Of a DNA stretch of 25,219 bases, positions 1 to 7,167 are shown piece by piece. Each line of letters begins with the position of its first letter. The stretch's first letter is position 1. A model generated the notes under the pieces. The model did not search any database, had not been told where the DNA came from, and saw only the letters and a program-made list of their open reading frames with translations. Location: assembly GCA_020848015.1 (NCBI GenBank), contig JADLBA010000042.1, positions 1 to 25,219 of the forward strand. Direction: 5' to 3'. The DNA is from Crocinitomicaceae bacterium. Lineage in GTDB: Bacteria > Bacteroidota > Bacteroidia > Flavobacteriales_D > Sanyastnellaceae. The translations under genes were made by a program, and so were the position numbers.

Positions 1-1
1 A

Positions 2-1051
2 AGCCTTATTCGAGATTTAGTATTTGATATATCTGAAAAATATGGCATTCAAAAAGATAAGTCAGCTAATTCAATCAATGCAACAATTGAAAAACTTGCC
101 GTTATTCAAAAAAATGTCCATGAGAATCCTCCAGTAATAGCTATGCAAGTATTAATAAATGCTTCTGGCCTATATGTTCCCGGCCCTAATATAAAGGATA
201 TACTGAATAAAGTAGATGATATAACTATTGGATCTAATGAATTTTATTCTATATATGACTTAGAAAAAGAGAAATTTCTAACCGTTGACCCTAAGGTTTT
301 AGAGGTTTTAGGGATAGGCTCAAATTCTGTAACTATACAATCATTATTCGGGATGGATCCAAACCAAAGGCTTTTCTATGAGGAAGATGTAGATCACGTT
401 GCAAGATGGGCTGGAATTGCTTATATCGTTCTAGCATTTCCCGGATTTTCATTTAAAGCAATTAGCGATCACTATAAGGTGAACTTTAGAGTTGCTATAA
501 ACAACAGTATAAATCCTCAAATAAATGAAGCAAAGATTATTATGCTTGAAAAGAAGTGTTATTTGGTTTATGATGATAAGAACCCATCAAATAAAGAACC
601 CCGCTTCCACTTCGACCGCTGGACCGTCTATGATGCCTCACAGTTTGAATATGTCAGCCCTGTTTTTGTCACCAATTTACAGCAGGGAACCTATATGAAT
701 GCACTGGCCTATCTTCTCAATGCCTTCCTGTTAGAGGTACCTCCAAAATACATCGCCATCATGGAAGAAAAGAGAAAAACAGACCGCAACAAAGCCGTAG
801 CCAACGAACTCAATAAAAACCTGCTCAATTACACCGGTATTGAATACGAATTTGACGAATCACAAATAGGCGATTGCTTCGCAAAATCAATCCGCCATAA
901 AATGGCCGAGATCATGAGAATCTGGGATCGCAGCTCGAAAAATATCTCCGTCCTCTCTGACCAGGAAGCCATGCAATGTGCCCGAAAACTGGGACTCATT
1001 CCCGTCCCTACCCTCGTAAAACAACTGCTCTACAGAAATATTCTCGACTGA
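2..1051 (+). CDS. Unrecognised protein, 5' end outside the window (possible PAS-like middle part)
   Basis: The frame is open from the first bases of the window to a TGA at 1049-1051, so the gene begins upstream; 349 residues are visible. An internal ATG at 143 exists, but the frame before it reads as protein-like sequence, so I treat the gene as truncated by the window edge. No family is recognised with confidence. The middle part (FYSIYDLEKEKFLTVDPKVL, then an EEDVDHVARW stretch) resembles the PAS-like sensor segment of Bacteroidota LuxR-type regulators; this is a weak impression. The C-terminal part is helical and charged (KRKTDRNKAVANELNKNLL). Base composition changes abruptly near base 600: a hand count gives about 28% GC for 481-600 and about 48% for 601-720, with a switch to C-ending codons. 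The gene may therefore be a recombinant of two sources. A strong terminator follows it. Confidence 0.6.
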   Translation, partial: SLIRDLVFDISEKYGIQKDKSANSINATIEKLAVIQKNVHENPPVIAMQVLINASGLYVPGPNIKDILNKVDDITIGSNEFYSIYDLEKEKFLTVDPKVLEVLGIGSNSVTIQSLFGMDPNQRLFYEEDVDHVARWAGIAYIVLAFPGFSFKAISDHYKVNFRVAINNSINPQINEAKIIMLEKKCYLVYDDKNPSNKEPRFHFDRWTVYDASQFEYVSPVFVTNLQQGTYMNALAYLLNAFLLEVPPKYIAIMEEKRKTDRNKAVANELNKNLLNYTGIEYEFDESQIGDCFAKSIRHKMAEIMRIWDRSSKNISVLSDQEAMQCARKLGLIPVPTLVKQLLYRNILD

Positions 1052-1078
1052 TACCCCGATCTCCTTTTCTATATATAT

Positions 1079-1100
1079 GGCCCTCAAGGGCCTTTTTTTT
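1079..1100 (+). terminator. Rho-independent terminator after the first gene
   Basis: GGCCC (1079-1083) pairs with GGGCC (1088-1092) around a TCAA loop, and eight T follow directly (1093-1100). It lies 28 bases after the stop of the first gene and separates it from the XRE regulator. Confidence 0.85.
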
Positions 1101-1212
1101 GCCTTTTCGAAAAATCCGAATTAGCCCAACTATCAAATTGACCCTACTCATATTTGAATCACTATTGAACAGCTAATTATTATCTATTAATTATAAACCT
1201 AATACTACAATC

Positions 1213-1602
1213 ATGAATTATCCCAGAATCAGAGAGCTTCGCCTCCTCCACAATCTCAAACAAGAGTACGTTGCAGAACAACTCAACATTTCTCAGCCAG
1301 AATACAGCCGACTCGAAAATGGCCGGCGAGAACCCCGCGTCGAAGATTTTCAATGCCTCAGCCGACTCTACGGTGTCAGCCCCGGTACCTTCATCCCCAA
1401 CCAAGAACCTTCCCGCTCCTTTGCAGAACCAGACACCGGAAACCTACCACAACCAAGAAATCCCACCTCACATATCCCCTACTGGGTCGGCCTTCTTGAA
1501 CATCACCAAGAAATCATGAATACACTCATCAAAACCCAACAGCGCTCCGAACAATTGTTCGACCGACTCATTAAACTGCTGGACCATAAAGAAGTGAGCT
1601 AA
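1213..1602 (+). CDS. XRE-family helix-turn-helix transcriptional regulator
   Basis: 129 residues. Residues about 5-60 form a Cro/C1-type helix-turn-helix: IRELRLLHNLKQEYVAEQLN, then ISQPEYSRLENGRREP, with the usual Q..VA..L.ISQ..YSRLE pattern. A Pro/Asn-rich linker follows (about 62-88), then a C-terminal helix (HHQEIMNTLIKTQQRSEQLF) that could be a dimerisation or partner-binding coiled coil. The ATG at 1213 is the only sensible start; it leaves the helix-turn-helix complete with a short N-terminus. The gene stands alone between a terminator and a gene-free stretch, so no target is evident; autoregulation is only a guess. A weak -7-like sequence (CATATTTG, 1149-1156) lies about 55 bases upstream. 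The gene is less AT-rich than the first 600 bases of the window. Confidence 0.85.
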   Translation: MNYPRIRELRLLHNLKQEYVAEQLNISQPEYSRLENGRREPRVEDFQCLSRLYGVSPGTFIPNQEPSRSFAEPDTGNLPQPRNPTSHIPYWVGLLEHHQEIMNTLIKTQQRSEQLFDRLIKLLDHKEVS

Positions 1603-2470
1603 TTATTCACCATTCCCCCTTTGATACTTCACGAATAGAACCAACAAATGAATACCCTGACCCGATGCGGCTAAATGAAATACCCGCAGATCAGAAGCCC
1701 TGAACTTTATTCCGCAATACTTCCCCATGAAATATCCCAACCACCACGGGCACAACACTCATGGAAGGCAAAAAAAACTCATGATGAATTCATCGGGGCT
1801 GCCACCTCAATGAGAATAAGAATGAGAATAGGAACGAGAATAGGAACGAGAATAGGAACGAGAATGAGAATGGGAATGAGAATGGTAACGAGAATGAGAA
1901 TGGAAAATAAGAAAACTAAGGAAATCTGGAAAAACAGAATTTCTACCAGCCAATTTCCTTTTTTCTAAACGATCCTATTACTGCTGATGACTGTCCTGAC
2001 AGCCTGTTTCAGGCGAGTGAAATGATGAGATGGCGCTTTGCTCCCAATGCCTTCTTGATCCCCGCACTTCCAATGGAAACTCCCATTGGGCAGCGCAAAC
2101 GGTTGTGTTGGGTTGAATAAACAGATTGGATAGATGCGGCCGGCAAAGTGATGTGGCTATTTCTCAAATTCCATCGCTTTGACGTAGAATTCTTCAGGCT
2201 CATATTACCCGGCTTGAACTCATTGTCCACAAGCCGGCTTTTGCCACTGCCGCTACACAAATGGCTTTGGTATTGAACAATGGTGATATCTGAACTGATC
2301 TTGATCCCGGTATCATACCATTCCTATTCAAAAAAATAATCTGATATTATATTCAATGTCAACATAAATCAAAGTTGCAGAGATGGGTAGTAAACTATTA
2401 ATGGATAATTAATGTATAACAACCGGTAATAGAAGTATCTTATCCTGAATTATCATTCTATTACAGATAA
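1603..2470. other. About 870 bases without a recognisable gene
   Basis: I find no convincing gene here. The stretch holds the 12-bp tandem repeat at 1812-1907, an imperfect hairpin (CCTGA/TCAGG near 1992-2012) and a 7-bp inverted repeat CCGGCTT (2209-2215)/AAGCCGG (2231-2237). Open frames over the repeat and on the minus strand at 2009-2260 have no family signature and no plausible start context. One plus-strand frame between about 2130 and 2290 reads as protein-like text broken by stops (for example a LQAHITRLELIVHK piece). It could be the remains of a decayed gene, but I cannot name one. Confidence 0.5.
1812..1907 (+). repeat. 12-bp tandem repeat, eight units, purine-rich
   Basis: Eight consecutive 12-base units. 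Three are exact copies of GAGAATAGGAAC (1824-1835, 1836-1847, 1848-1859); the flanking units are variants built from GAGAAT/GGGAAT hexamers. The plus strand is almost purely purine, with one pyrimidine at every sixth base (the last unit being degenerate). Read from 1812, the array would encode alternating Glu-Asn/Arg-Asn and ends at a TAA (1908-1910), but that frame has a TGA at 1785-1787 and no ATG, so it is probably not translated as it stands. Confidence 0.85.
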
Positions 2471-2508
2471 TTGAAACCTATTTTCTCTGTTTCGCGTAAG
2501 ACCGCTAA

Positions 2509-2516
2509 AATCTTTG
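2509..2516 (+). promoter_or_regulatory. Bacteroidota-type -7 box before the receiver-domain gene
   Basis: AATCTTTG matches TAnnTTTG except at the first base and is followed by C. It ends only five bases before the ATG at 2522, so transcription would start at or next to the start codon. Confidence 0.4.
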
Positions 2517-2521
2517 CACAA

Positions 2522-3025
2522 ATGACACTCAACTCATCACAATCCAATTCCGACTCAGTCGAAATCAACGAAAAGCCTCGTGTGCTCTATCTTGATGATG
2601 ATCAAATGAACTTAGATGCTTTCCGTGCAAATTTTCGCGACTCATTTACGGTTTTTACCTCCACAACCCCAGTGGATGCATACCATCTTATTGAAGCCGA
2701 AAAAATTCAGATTGCTATTGCTGACCATAATATGCCCAGCATGAGCGGAGTAGAGTTTCTCGAAAGTATTTCAAGCGATTTTCCCTGTGTTCAGCGAATA
2801 CTCCTCACCGGACATACCGAACTCGTTCCTCTCGTTGAAGCCGTCAACAAAGGGAAAGTTTTCCGTATCCTGACCAAACCTTTCAATATGAAAGAAATCA
2901 GCGGAATGATCTCAGAAGCTTGGAAACAGTGCCGTGATATCATGGTGCAGGAAAAACTGATACAACAACTTAAGAGACAAAACGCCCAATTCGAATTTAT
3001 TCTCAGACAACGTCTTCTTTCCTGA
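2522..3025 (+). CDS. Stand-alone response-regulator receiver-domain protein
   Basis: 167 residues from the ATG at 2522. The frame is open further upstream to a TTG at 2471, but those 17 codons overlap the promoter-like box and precede a disordered Ser/Asn-rich start, so I take the ATG. A CheY-like receiver domain spans about residues 20-140. The acidic cluster is D25-D27 (VLYLDDDQMN), the phospho-acceptor is D68 (IAIADHNMPSMSG), the switch Thr is T96 (ILLTGHT) and the conserved Lys is K119 (ILTKPF). The wording is closest to receiver domains of RpfG/HD-GYP-type regulators, but no output domain follows. There is only a short charged helix (QEKLIQQLKRQNAQFEF), which could pair with a partner protein. 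No histidine kinase is adjacent, so the partner must be encoded elsewhere. A strong terminator follows. Confidence 0.88.
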   Translation: MTLNSSQSNSDSVEINEKPRVLYLDDDQMNLDAFRANFRDSFTVFTSTTPVDAYHLIEAEKIQIAIADHNMPSMSGVEFLESISSDFPCVQRILLTGHTELVPLVEAVNKGKVFRILTKPFNMKEISGMISEAWKQCRDIMVQEKLIQQLKRQNAQFEFILRQRLLS

Positions 3026-3045
3026 AAAACTACCATTCAACTCTT

Positions 3046-3078
3046 AAAAAAAGTCTGCTTTTTTATGCAGACTTTTTT
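3046..3078 (+). terminator. Rho-independent terminator between the receiver gene and rnhA
   Basis: GTCTGC (3053-3058) pairs with GCAGAC (3067-3072). The stem is extended by the A-run at 3046-3052 and the T-run at 3073-3078, which makes it able to act in both directions. Confidence 0.85.
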
Positions 3079-3145
3079 ATTTGCCCCGTTATTTCCCATC
3101 TTCGCAACCCTTTGGAACGATAACCTGCAATCCCCGTCTTTTTTC

Positions 3146-3616
3146 ATGTCCGAAGAAATAATTATTTATACCGATGGCGCAGCCAAAGGAAACCCCGGCC
3201 CCGGAGGCTACGGAATTGTCCTAATGGCCGGAAAACACTACAAAGAAGTCTCAGAGGGTTTTCGTCATACAACCAACAACCGGATGGAACTTTTGAGCGT
3301 CTGCATTGCTCTCGAAATGCTGAAAAATCCAGGAAGTATAGCAACAGTATATTCTGACTCACGCTATGTAGTTGACTCGATTGAAAAAAAATGGATAGAT
3401 GGCTGGGTAAAGAGAAATTGGAAGAATGTAAAAAACCCTGACCTGTGGCAGCGATTCCTAAAAATTTACACTCAGCACAAGGTAAAATTCAAGTGGGTCC
3501 GCGGCCACAATGGCAATCCAATGAACGAACGCTGCGATGTACTCGCGGTTGCTGCCAGCAATAGAAAAAATCTCCAAACAGATACCTGGTTCGAAACTCA
3601 TCAGGCAGATAAATGA
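3146..3616 (+). CDS. rnhA: Ribonuclease HI
   Basis: 156 residues from the ATG at 3146. The frame extends upstream to 3065, but that part overlaps the terminator and puts 27 unrelated residues before the conserved first strand. The enzyme cuts the RNA strand of RNA-DNA hybrids and acts in replication and R-loop removal in the cytoplasm. The four carboxylates are in place: D10 (IIIYTDGAAKGNPGPGG), E48 (TTNNRMEL), D71 (VYSDSRYVVD) and D131 (NERCDVLA). The catalytic-loop His is H121 (WVRGHNGNP). The basic handle region (KKWIDGWVKRNWKNVKN) is present, so this is the E. coli-like type with the usual length of about 155 residues. It appears to be transcribed alone, between the upstream terminator and gcdH. 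Confidence 0.95.
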   Translation: MSEEIIIYTDGAAKGNPGPGGYGIVLMAGKHYKEVSEGFRHTTNNRMELLSVCIALEMLKNPGSIATVYSDSRYVVDSIEKKWIDGWVKRNWKNVKNPDLWQRFLKIYTQHKVKFKWVRGHNGNPMNERCDVLAVAASNRKNLQTDTWFETHQADK

Positions 3617-3674
3617 GTTCTTTTCATGCTCCTCTTGTTGAAACTCATCGCCCAATCCATAATTTGTCTTTGTT

Positions 3675-3682
3675 TATTTTCG
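3675..3682 (+). promoter_or_regulatory. Possible -7 box upstream of gcdH
   Basis: TATTTTCG, followed by C, differs from TAnnTTTG at one position and lies 21 bases before the gcdH ATG. The same TTCG variant occurs upstream of the secreted-protein gene that ends at 4951. A matching -33 element is not clear. Confidence 0.3.
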
Positions 3683-3703
3683 CTGCCTTAAAAACACCTA
3701 TTG

Positions 3704-4882
3704 ATGCGCACCGATCTTTACCAGGGACACGACTATTACCTGATGGATGAACTGCTCTCTGAAGAGCAAAAACTTGTTCGCGACACTGTCCGGGCTTGGA
3801 TAAAAAAAGATGTTTCCCCAATCATCGAAGATGCCGCCGAAAAAGCAGTATTTCCAAAACACCTGATCAGAGGTTTAGCGGAAATGGGTGCCTTCGGTCC
3901 CTACATTCCCGTAGAATATGGTGGTGCCGGTCTCGACCAGATTTCGTATGGACTCATTATGCAGGAACTCGAAAGATGCGACAGCGGATTGCGATCCACC
4001 GCCTCCGTTCAGAGTTCGCTGGTGATGTACCCCATTTACAAATACGGAAGCGAAGAACAACGAAAAAAATATCTTCCTAAACTAGCTAATGGAGAATGGA
4101 TCGGCTGCTTTGGTCTTACCGAACCTGATTTCGGCTCCAATCCGGGCGGAATGGTTACCCACTTCAAAGATATGGGCGATCACTTTCTGTTGAATGGCAC
4201 CAAAATGTGGATATCAAATGCCCCGTTTGCCCATATCGCAATAGTATGGGCGAAAAATGAGGAAGGCCGCATTCATGGCCTGATCGTGGAGAGAGAAATG
4301 GAAGGCTTTTCAACCCCCGCAATGCACGGCAAATGGAGCCTGAGAACCTCCGACACCGGAGAGCTAATATTCGATAATGTAAAAGTGCCGAAAGAAAACC
4401 TACTCCCCAATAAAAGCGGTCTCGGTGCTCCCCTCGGATGCCTCGATTCTGCCCGGTATGGAATCGCATGGGGAGTAATAGGGGTAGCACTCGACTGCTA
4501 TGATGTTGCACTGCGCTATTCGAAAGAACGTATGCAGTTCGGAAAACCCATCGGCGCTTTTCAACTTCAACAAAAAAAATTGGCCGAAATGATCACTGAA
4601 ATTACCAAAGCACAATTGCTGACATTCCGGCTGGGGCAGTTGCGCAACGAAGGGCGTGCTACCTCTGCACAAATTTCAATGGCAAAAAGAAACAACATTG
4701 CAATGGCTAAAGAAATTGTGAGCGAGGCAAGACAGATACTCGGTGCCATGGGAATCACCAATGAATTCCCAGTGATGCGACACATGATGAACCTTGAATC
4801 GGTCATCACCTACGAGGGCACACACGATATCCACCTGTTGATCACCGGAATGGATATCACCGGACTCGACGCATTCAAATGA
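3704..4882 (+). CDS. gcdH: Glutaryl-CoA dehydrogenase (acyl-CoA dehydrogenase family)
   Basis: 392 residues from the ATG at 3704 (a TTG directly before it is in frame). The FAD enzyme oxidises and decarboxylates glutaryl-CoA to crotonyl-CoA in lysine/tryptophan breakdown. An acyl-CoA dehydrogenase N-domain (about 15-130), middle domain (GCFGLTEPDFGSNPGGM, about 135-235) and C-domain (about 245-390) are complete. The catalytic base is E371 in TYEGTHDIHLL. The Arg of LRSTASVQSSLVM (R97), which in glutaryl-CoA dehydrogenases binds the free carboxylate, is present. Blocks such as SARYGIAWGV and GTKMWISNAP read like human and bacterial GCDH rather than short-chain acyl-CoA dehydrogenases, so this call is firmer than the general family. 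No other lysine-degradation gene is adjacent. It ends in a bidirectional terminator facing a minus-strand gene. Confidence 0.9.
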   Translation: MRTDLYQGHDYYLMDELLSEEQKLVRDTVRAWIKKDVSPIIEDAAEKAVFPKHLIRGLAEMGAFGPYIPVEYGGAGLDQISYGLIMQELERCDSGLRSTASVQSSLVMYPIYKYGSEEQRKKYLPKLANGEWIGCFGLTEPDFGSNPGGMVTHFKDMGDHFLLNGTKMWISNAPFAHIAIVWAKNEEGRIHGLIVEREMEGFSTPAMHGKWSLRTSDTGELIFDNVKVPKENLLPNKSGLGAPLGCLDSARYGIAWGVIGVALDCYDVALRYSKERMQFGKPIGAFQLQQKKLAEMITEITKAQLLTFRLGQLRNEGRATSAQISMAKRNNIAMAKEIVSEARQILGAMGITNEFPVMRHMMNLESVITYEGTHDIHLLITGMDITGLDAFK

Positions 4883-4890
4883 GCGTTTCT

Positions 4891-4936
4891 AAAAAAAGAT
4901 AACGCCGCCTCCTCTACAGAATGCGGCGATCTTATT
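4891..4936. terminator. Bidirectional terminator between convergent genes
   Basis: CGCCGC (4903-4908) pairs with GCGGCG (4923-4928), extended by GAT/ATC. There is an A-run on the left (4891-4897) and a T-rich stretch on the right. It serves gcdH and the convergent gene that ends at 4951. Confidence 0.75.
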
Positions 4937-4950
4937 TAATATTTCTGTTT

Positions 4951-5415
4951 TTAAATTTCCGAAAACTCCAGCACTGAAACATACACCCCCGATCCGATCG
5001 TTTTCAATGTCGTTCCCGCAGGAAGCCACATCGGCAATACCAGTGGGTCCGTAGTCTGCGACCAACTGGAATAATCAGTAGATCCGAGAACGCTAGTGCA
5101 GATATTATCGCTGTATCTGGATGTAGAAGTGGAATACTTCAAAATGCTGTGGATTGTATTGCCATTGACAAGGAAACCGCTCGCCACCCCCGCCTTCACC
5201 CACTGTGATGGAGAGGGTAACATATCGGGTCTGCCGGTACAATAAGTATTATACAACGCTCCTGTAAGAGAGGTAATTTTCCAAACCTTCCCAGTGGGAA
5301 CGGTCTGTTCGGTATTGCTGACAATCAACACCCTGCTGTATTGAAGTGCGGTTGTCTGCGCCAGCAGAGTTCCTCCAGCCAGCACAATGAAAAAAAGTAA
5401 CAGTAGTTTTTTCAT
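4951..5415 (-). CDS. Secreted protein of unknown function
   Basis: 154 residues if started at the ATG at 5413-5415. Translation from there begins with a textbook signal peptide (MKKLLLLFFIVLAGGTLLAQ); the longer in-frame start at 5520 would place 35 unrelated residues in front of it. The mature part is rich in Ser, Thr and small beta-type strands (VSNTEQTVPTGKVWKITSLT, GTTLKTIGSGVYVSVLEF) and contains two Cys (in NTYCTGRP and NICTSV) that could form a disulfide. There is no lipobox, so it is probably periplasmic or released. I recognise no family. The ending GVYVSVLEF-SEI shows no secretion-sorting domain. Confidence 0.7.
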   Translation of the reverse strand: MKKLLLLFFIVLAGGTLLAQTTALQYSRVLIVSNTEQTVPTGKVWKITSLTGALYNTYCTGRPDMLPSPSQWVKAGVASGFLVNGNTIHSILKYSTSTSRYSDNICTSVLGSTDYSSWSQTTDPLVLPMWLPAGTTLKTIGSGVYVSVLEFSEI

Positions 5416-5539
5416 GATAGTTATAGAATGAATGTAAGGATTCATCGTGATCCGCCTAAATAATGAATAGATCAAGGTTCCCAGCTTTGAGATTATGCCG
5501 GAGACATCAATATTATTCATTTCGATCAGATAATACGAG

Positions 5540-5547
5540 CGAAGATA
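5540..5547 (-). promoter_or_regulatory. Possible -7 box of the secreted-protein gene
   Basis: On the minus strand this reads TATCTTCG followed by C, one mismatch from TAnnTTTG. It would give a leader of roughly 120 bases if the start is at 5415. Confidence 0.3.
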
Positions 5548-5637
5548 AAAAATTTCCCCTGCTGCTGATCGTGTCTCAAATATAAAATTTGTTTATGCCT
5601 ATAGTTTACACTACAACCGGTATTTCCTCCTGCTTAC

Positions 5638-5967
5638 TCAGTCTTTAAAAAAATGGACAATTGCCTTTCTTATTAGTAACTCCTGATCTTCCGCGCCCAA
5701 TGGGGGCAGGTCTTCAACCCTTCTATAATGGGGCCAGCCGTCGTCATCCCTTCCTTCAAACACATAGTATCCGTAGGGTTCTAAAAGGGTACATATCGCG
5801 ATATGCATGAGTTCCAGTTTCTCGTCCTTTTTAAAATTCTGATAGCCTTTACCGAGTTCCTGCACACCGATCAGAAACAAAATAGCGGCATAGTCAAGCT
5901 TTTCACCATAGTGTGTCGAAATTCGCTCAACGGTATTATTCCATGACTGTTCGAATATATAATCCAT
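5638..5967 (-). CDS. Small conserved-looking cytoplasmic protein, unknown function
   Basis: 109 residues, ATG at 5965-5967. There is no signal peptide or membrane segment. The composition is that of a globular protein: an amphipathic N-terminal half (AAILFLIGVQELGKGYQNF, DEKLELMHIAICTLLEPYG), a short YYVFEGRDDDGWPHYRR segment and an acidic ending. I recall similar stand-alone proteins of about 110 residues in Bacteroidota, but cannot name a family or function. It is divergent from the TonB-C gene at 6090, and the two share a spacer of about 120 bases. Confidence 0.65.
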   Translation of the reverse strand: MDYIFEQSWNNTVERISTHYGEKLDYAAILFLIGVQELGKGYQNFKKDEKLELMHIAICTLLEPYGYYVFEGRDDDGWPHYRRVEDLPPLGAEDQELLIRKAIVHFFKD

Positions 5968-6051
5968 GAATTGTTGGAGTTCTATTTATTATCAATCGGG
6001 TTAATGAAAAAAAGGACAACCTATTTCTAAAATTTTCGTCTAAATTATGAC

Positions 6052-6059
6052 TATCTTTG
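6052..6059 (+). promoter_or_regulatory. Bacteroidota-type -7 box before the TonB-C/MORN gene
   Basis: TATCTTTG is a full match to TAnnTTTG. It ends 30 bases before the ATG at 6090, which leaves a leader of about 25 bases. It also argues against the alternative TTG start at 6057, which would lie inside the box. Confidence 0.5.
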
Positions 6060-6089
6060 ATACAAAGAAGACCTAACGACATTTGTGTA

Positions 6090-6881
6090 ATGAAGTTGAT
6101 TTTTAGCCGAAGGACGATCACTATCGCTGTTTTTGCAGCTATTACTTTGAGCGTTAGCTCACAAGAACGAATTGAGTTCCTCAATCCACAGTTGAATACA
6201 GTAAAAGATTCTCTCTCCTGCAAGTATATTAGAACGGTGTGGCCTCAGGAAGATAGTTCCTATAAAGTAGAGGTCAAGTACAAAACCGGAGAGGTAATGA
6301 TGGCCGGAGTATATTCAAATCCCGAACTAACGGTTGAAAATGGTAACTTTCAATTTTTTTATGCCAATGGATTTGTAGAATCAGAGGGCCGTTTTCGCAA
6401 TGGGATCAAAGTAGGAACCTGGAAGCGATGGAATTATGACGGTCGCCAGAAACCCGAACGATTCTATCCCGACGAAAATTTTAAACGCTCCAACCGCACT
6501 ACAGCACCTGCAAAATTTCCGGGCGGCATCAATTCCCTCCATCAATTGGTGAATGACAGCCTCATATACCCCGAAGAGGCAATGAGAAGAAAGATTCAGG
6601 GAACCGTTTATGTAACTTTTATGATTGATGAGGCAGGCGATGTGAGGCAGGCAGAAATCAGTGGCAGTGTTCACTACCTGCTCGATGAGGAAGCTCTTCG
6701 CTTTGTCTCCAATATGCCGAGCTGGAGCCCAGCCACACGCTATGGAGTTCCCATTGATTCAAGTTTTATCATGCCCATCACTTTTGATATTCAGTCCGAA
6801 AAAGCCACGTTTGTCCCCGGGTCTTCTAAAGCCGAAGAACCCTTTAAAACAAAGGCAGGTCAAATCGCTGCTCAGAAATAA
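6090..6881 (+). CDS. Exported protein with MORN-like repeat and TonB C-terminal domain
   Basis: 263 residues from the ATG at 6090. A signal peptide occupies residues 1-25 (TITIAVFAAITLSVSSQ). Residues about 50-115 hold a MORN/YwqK-like motif (GNFQFFYANGFVESEGRF, then NGIKVGTWKRWNYDGR). Residues about 145-235 form a TonB C-terminal domain (FPGGINSLHQLV, then YPEEAMRRKIQGTVYVTFMI, ending MPSWSPATRYGVPID). It has no N-terminal membrane anchor with a Pro-rich linker like true TonB, so it probably does not energise outer-membrane receptors. Such proteins are common in Bacteroidota and probably work as periplasmic binding or adaptor proteins; that role is inference. The gene reads alone, and its stop codon overlaps the A-run of the tRNA-Pro terminator on the other strand. 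Confidence 0.8.
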   Translation: MKLIFSRRTITIAVFAAITLSVSSQERIEFLNPQLNTVKDSLSCKYIRTVWPQEDSSYKVEVKYKTGEVMMAGVYSNPELTVENGNFQFFYANGFVESEGRFRNGIKVGTWKRWNYDGRQKPERFYPDENFKRSNRTTAPAKFPGGINSLHQLVNDSLIYPEEAMRRKIQGTVYVTFMIDEAGDVRQAEISGSVHYLLDEEALRFVSNMPSWSPATRYGVPIDSSFIMPITFDIQSEKATFVPGSSKAEEPFKTKAGQIAAQK

Positions 6882-6911
6882 AAAACCCGCCGTTGCCTAA
6901 GCTATGGCGGG
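6880..6911 (-). terminator. Terminator of the tRNA-Pro transcript
   Basis: CCCGCC (6886-6891) pairs with GGCGGG (6906-6911). On the minus strand the hairpin is followed by six T (6880-6885). It lies six bases downstream of the tRNA 3' end. Confidence 0.75.
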
Positions 6912-6916
6912 CGAAG

Positions 6917-6989
6917 TCGGGATGACAGGACTTGAACCTGCGACCACACGCCCCCCAGACGTGTACTCTACCAACTGAGCTACATCCCG
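6917..6989 (-). tRNA. tRNA-Pro (anticodon GGG)
   Basis: On the minus strand the acceptor CGGGATG pairs with CATCCCG, and the D arm GCTC...GAG is present. The anticodon stem CACGT/GCGTG encloses the loop CTGGGGG, giving anticodon GGG. The T arm is GCAGG-TTCAAGT-CCTGT, and the discriminator base is A. The C1-G72 pair is typical of proline tRNAs. CCA is not encoded. Length is 73 bases. Confidence 0.95.
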
Positions 6990-7167
6990 TAAAATTTGCG
7001 GGTGCAAAACTAATAAAGCCGCAGCTTAATTGTGTGGAAGTTGATGAACTTATTTTGAGGAAATCTATCGCCAACAACAGTTCGTGGTTCCTGCACAGCA
7101 TAGATTCATTGAAGGCGGGAACAGTGCCCGCAATAAAAAGGGTCAAATGAGTCTGCTAAAAAATAAA

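Noticed and set aside
1675..1968. Open frame of 97 codons spanning the tandem repeat, with a start resembling that of the XRE gene (MKYPQIR versus MNYPRIR)
   Set aside because: Most of it is the translated 12-bp repeat (Met/Arg/Gly/Thr only) and the similarity ends after a few residues; no helix-turn-helix follows.
2009..2260. Minus-strand open frame of 83 codons in the gene-free stretch
   Set aside because: No family signature, odd composition and no promoter or start context; it is more likely chance.
6844..7146. Minus-strand open frame of 100 codons
   Set aside because: It runs through the tRNA-Pro gene and its terminator, so it cannot be a normal coding gene.
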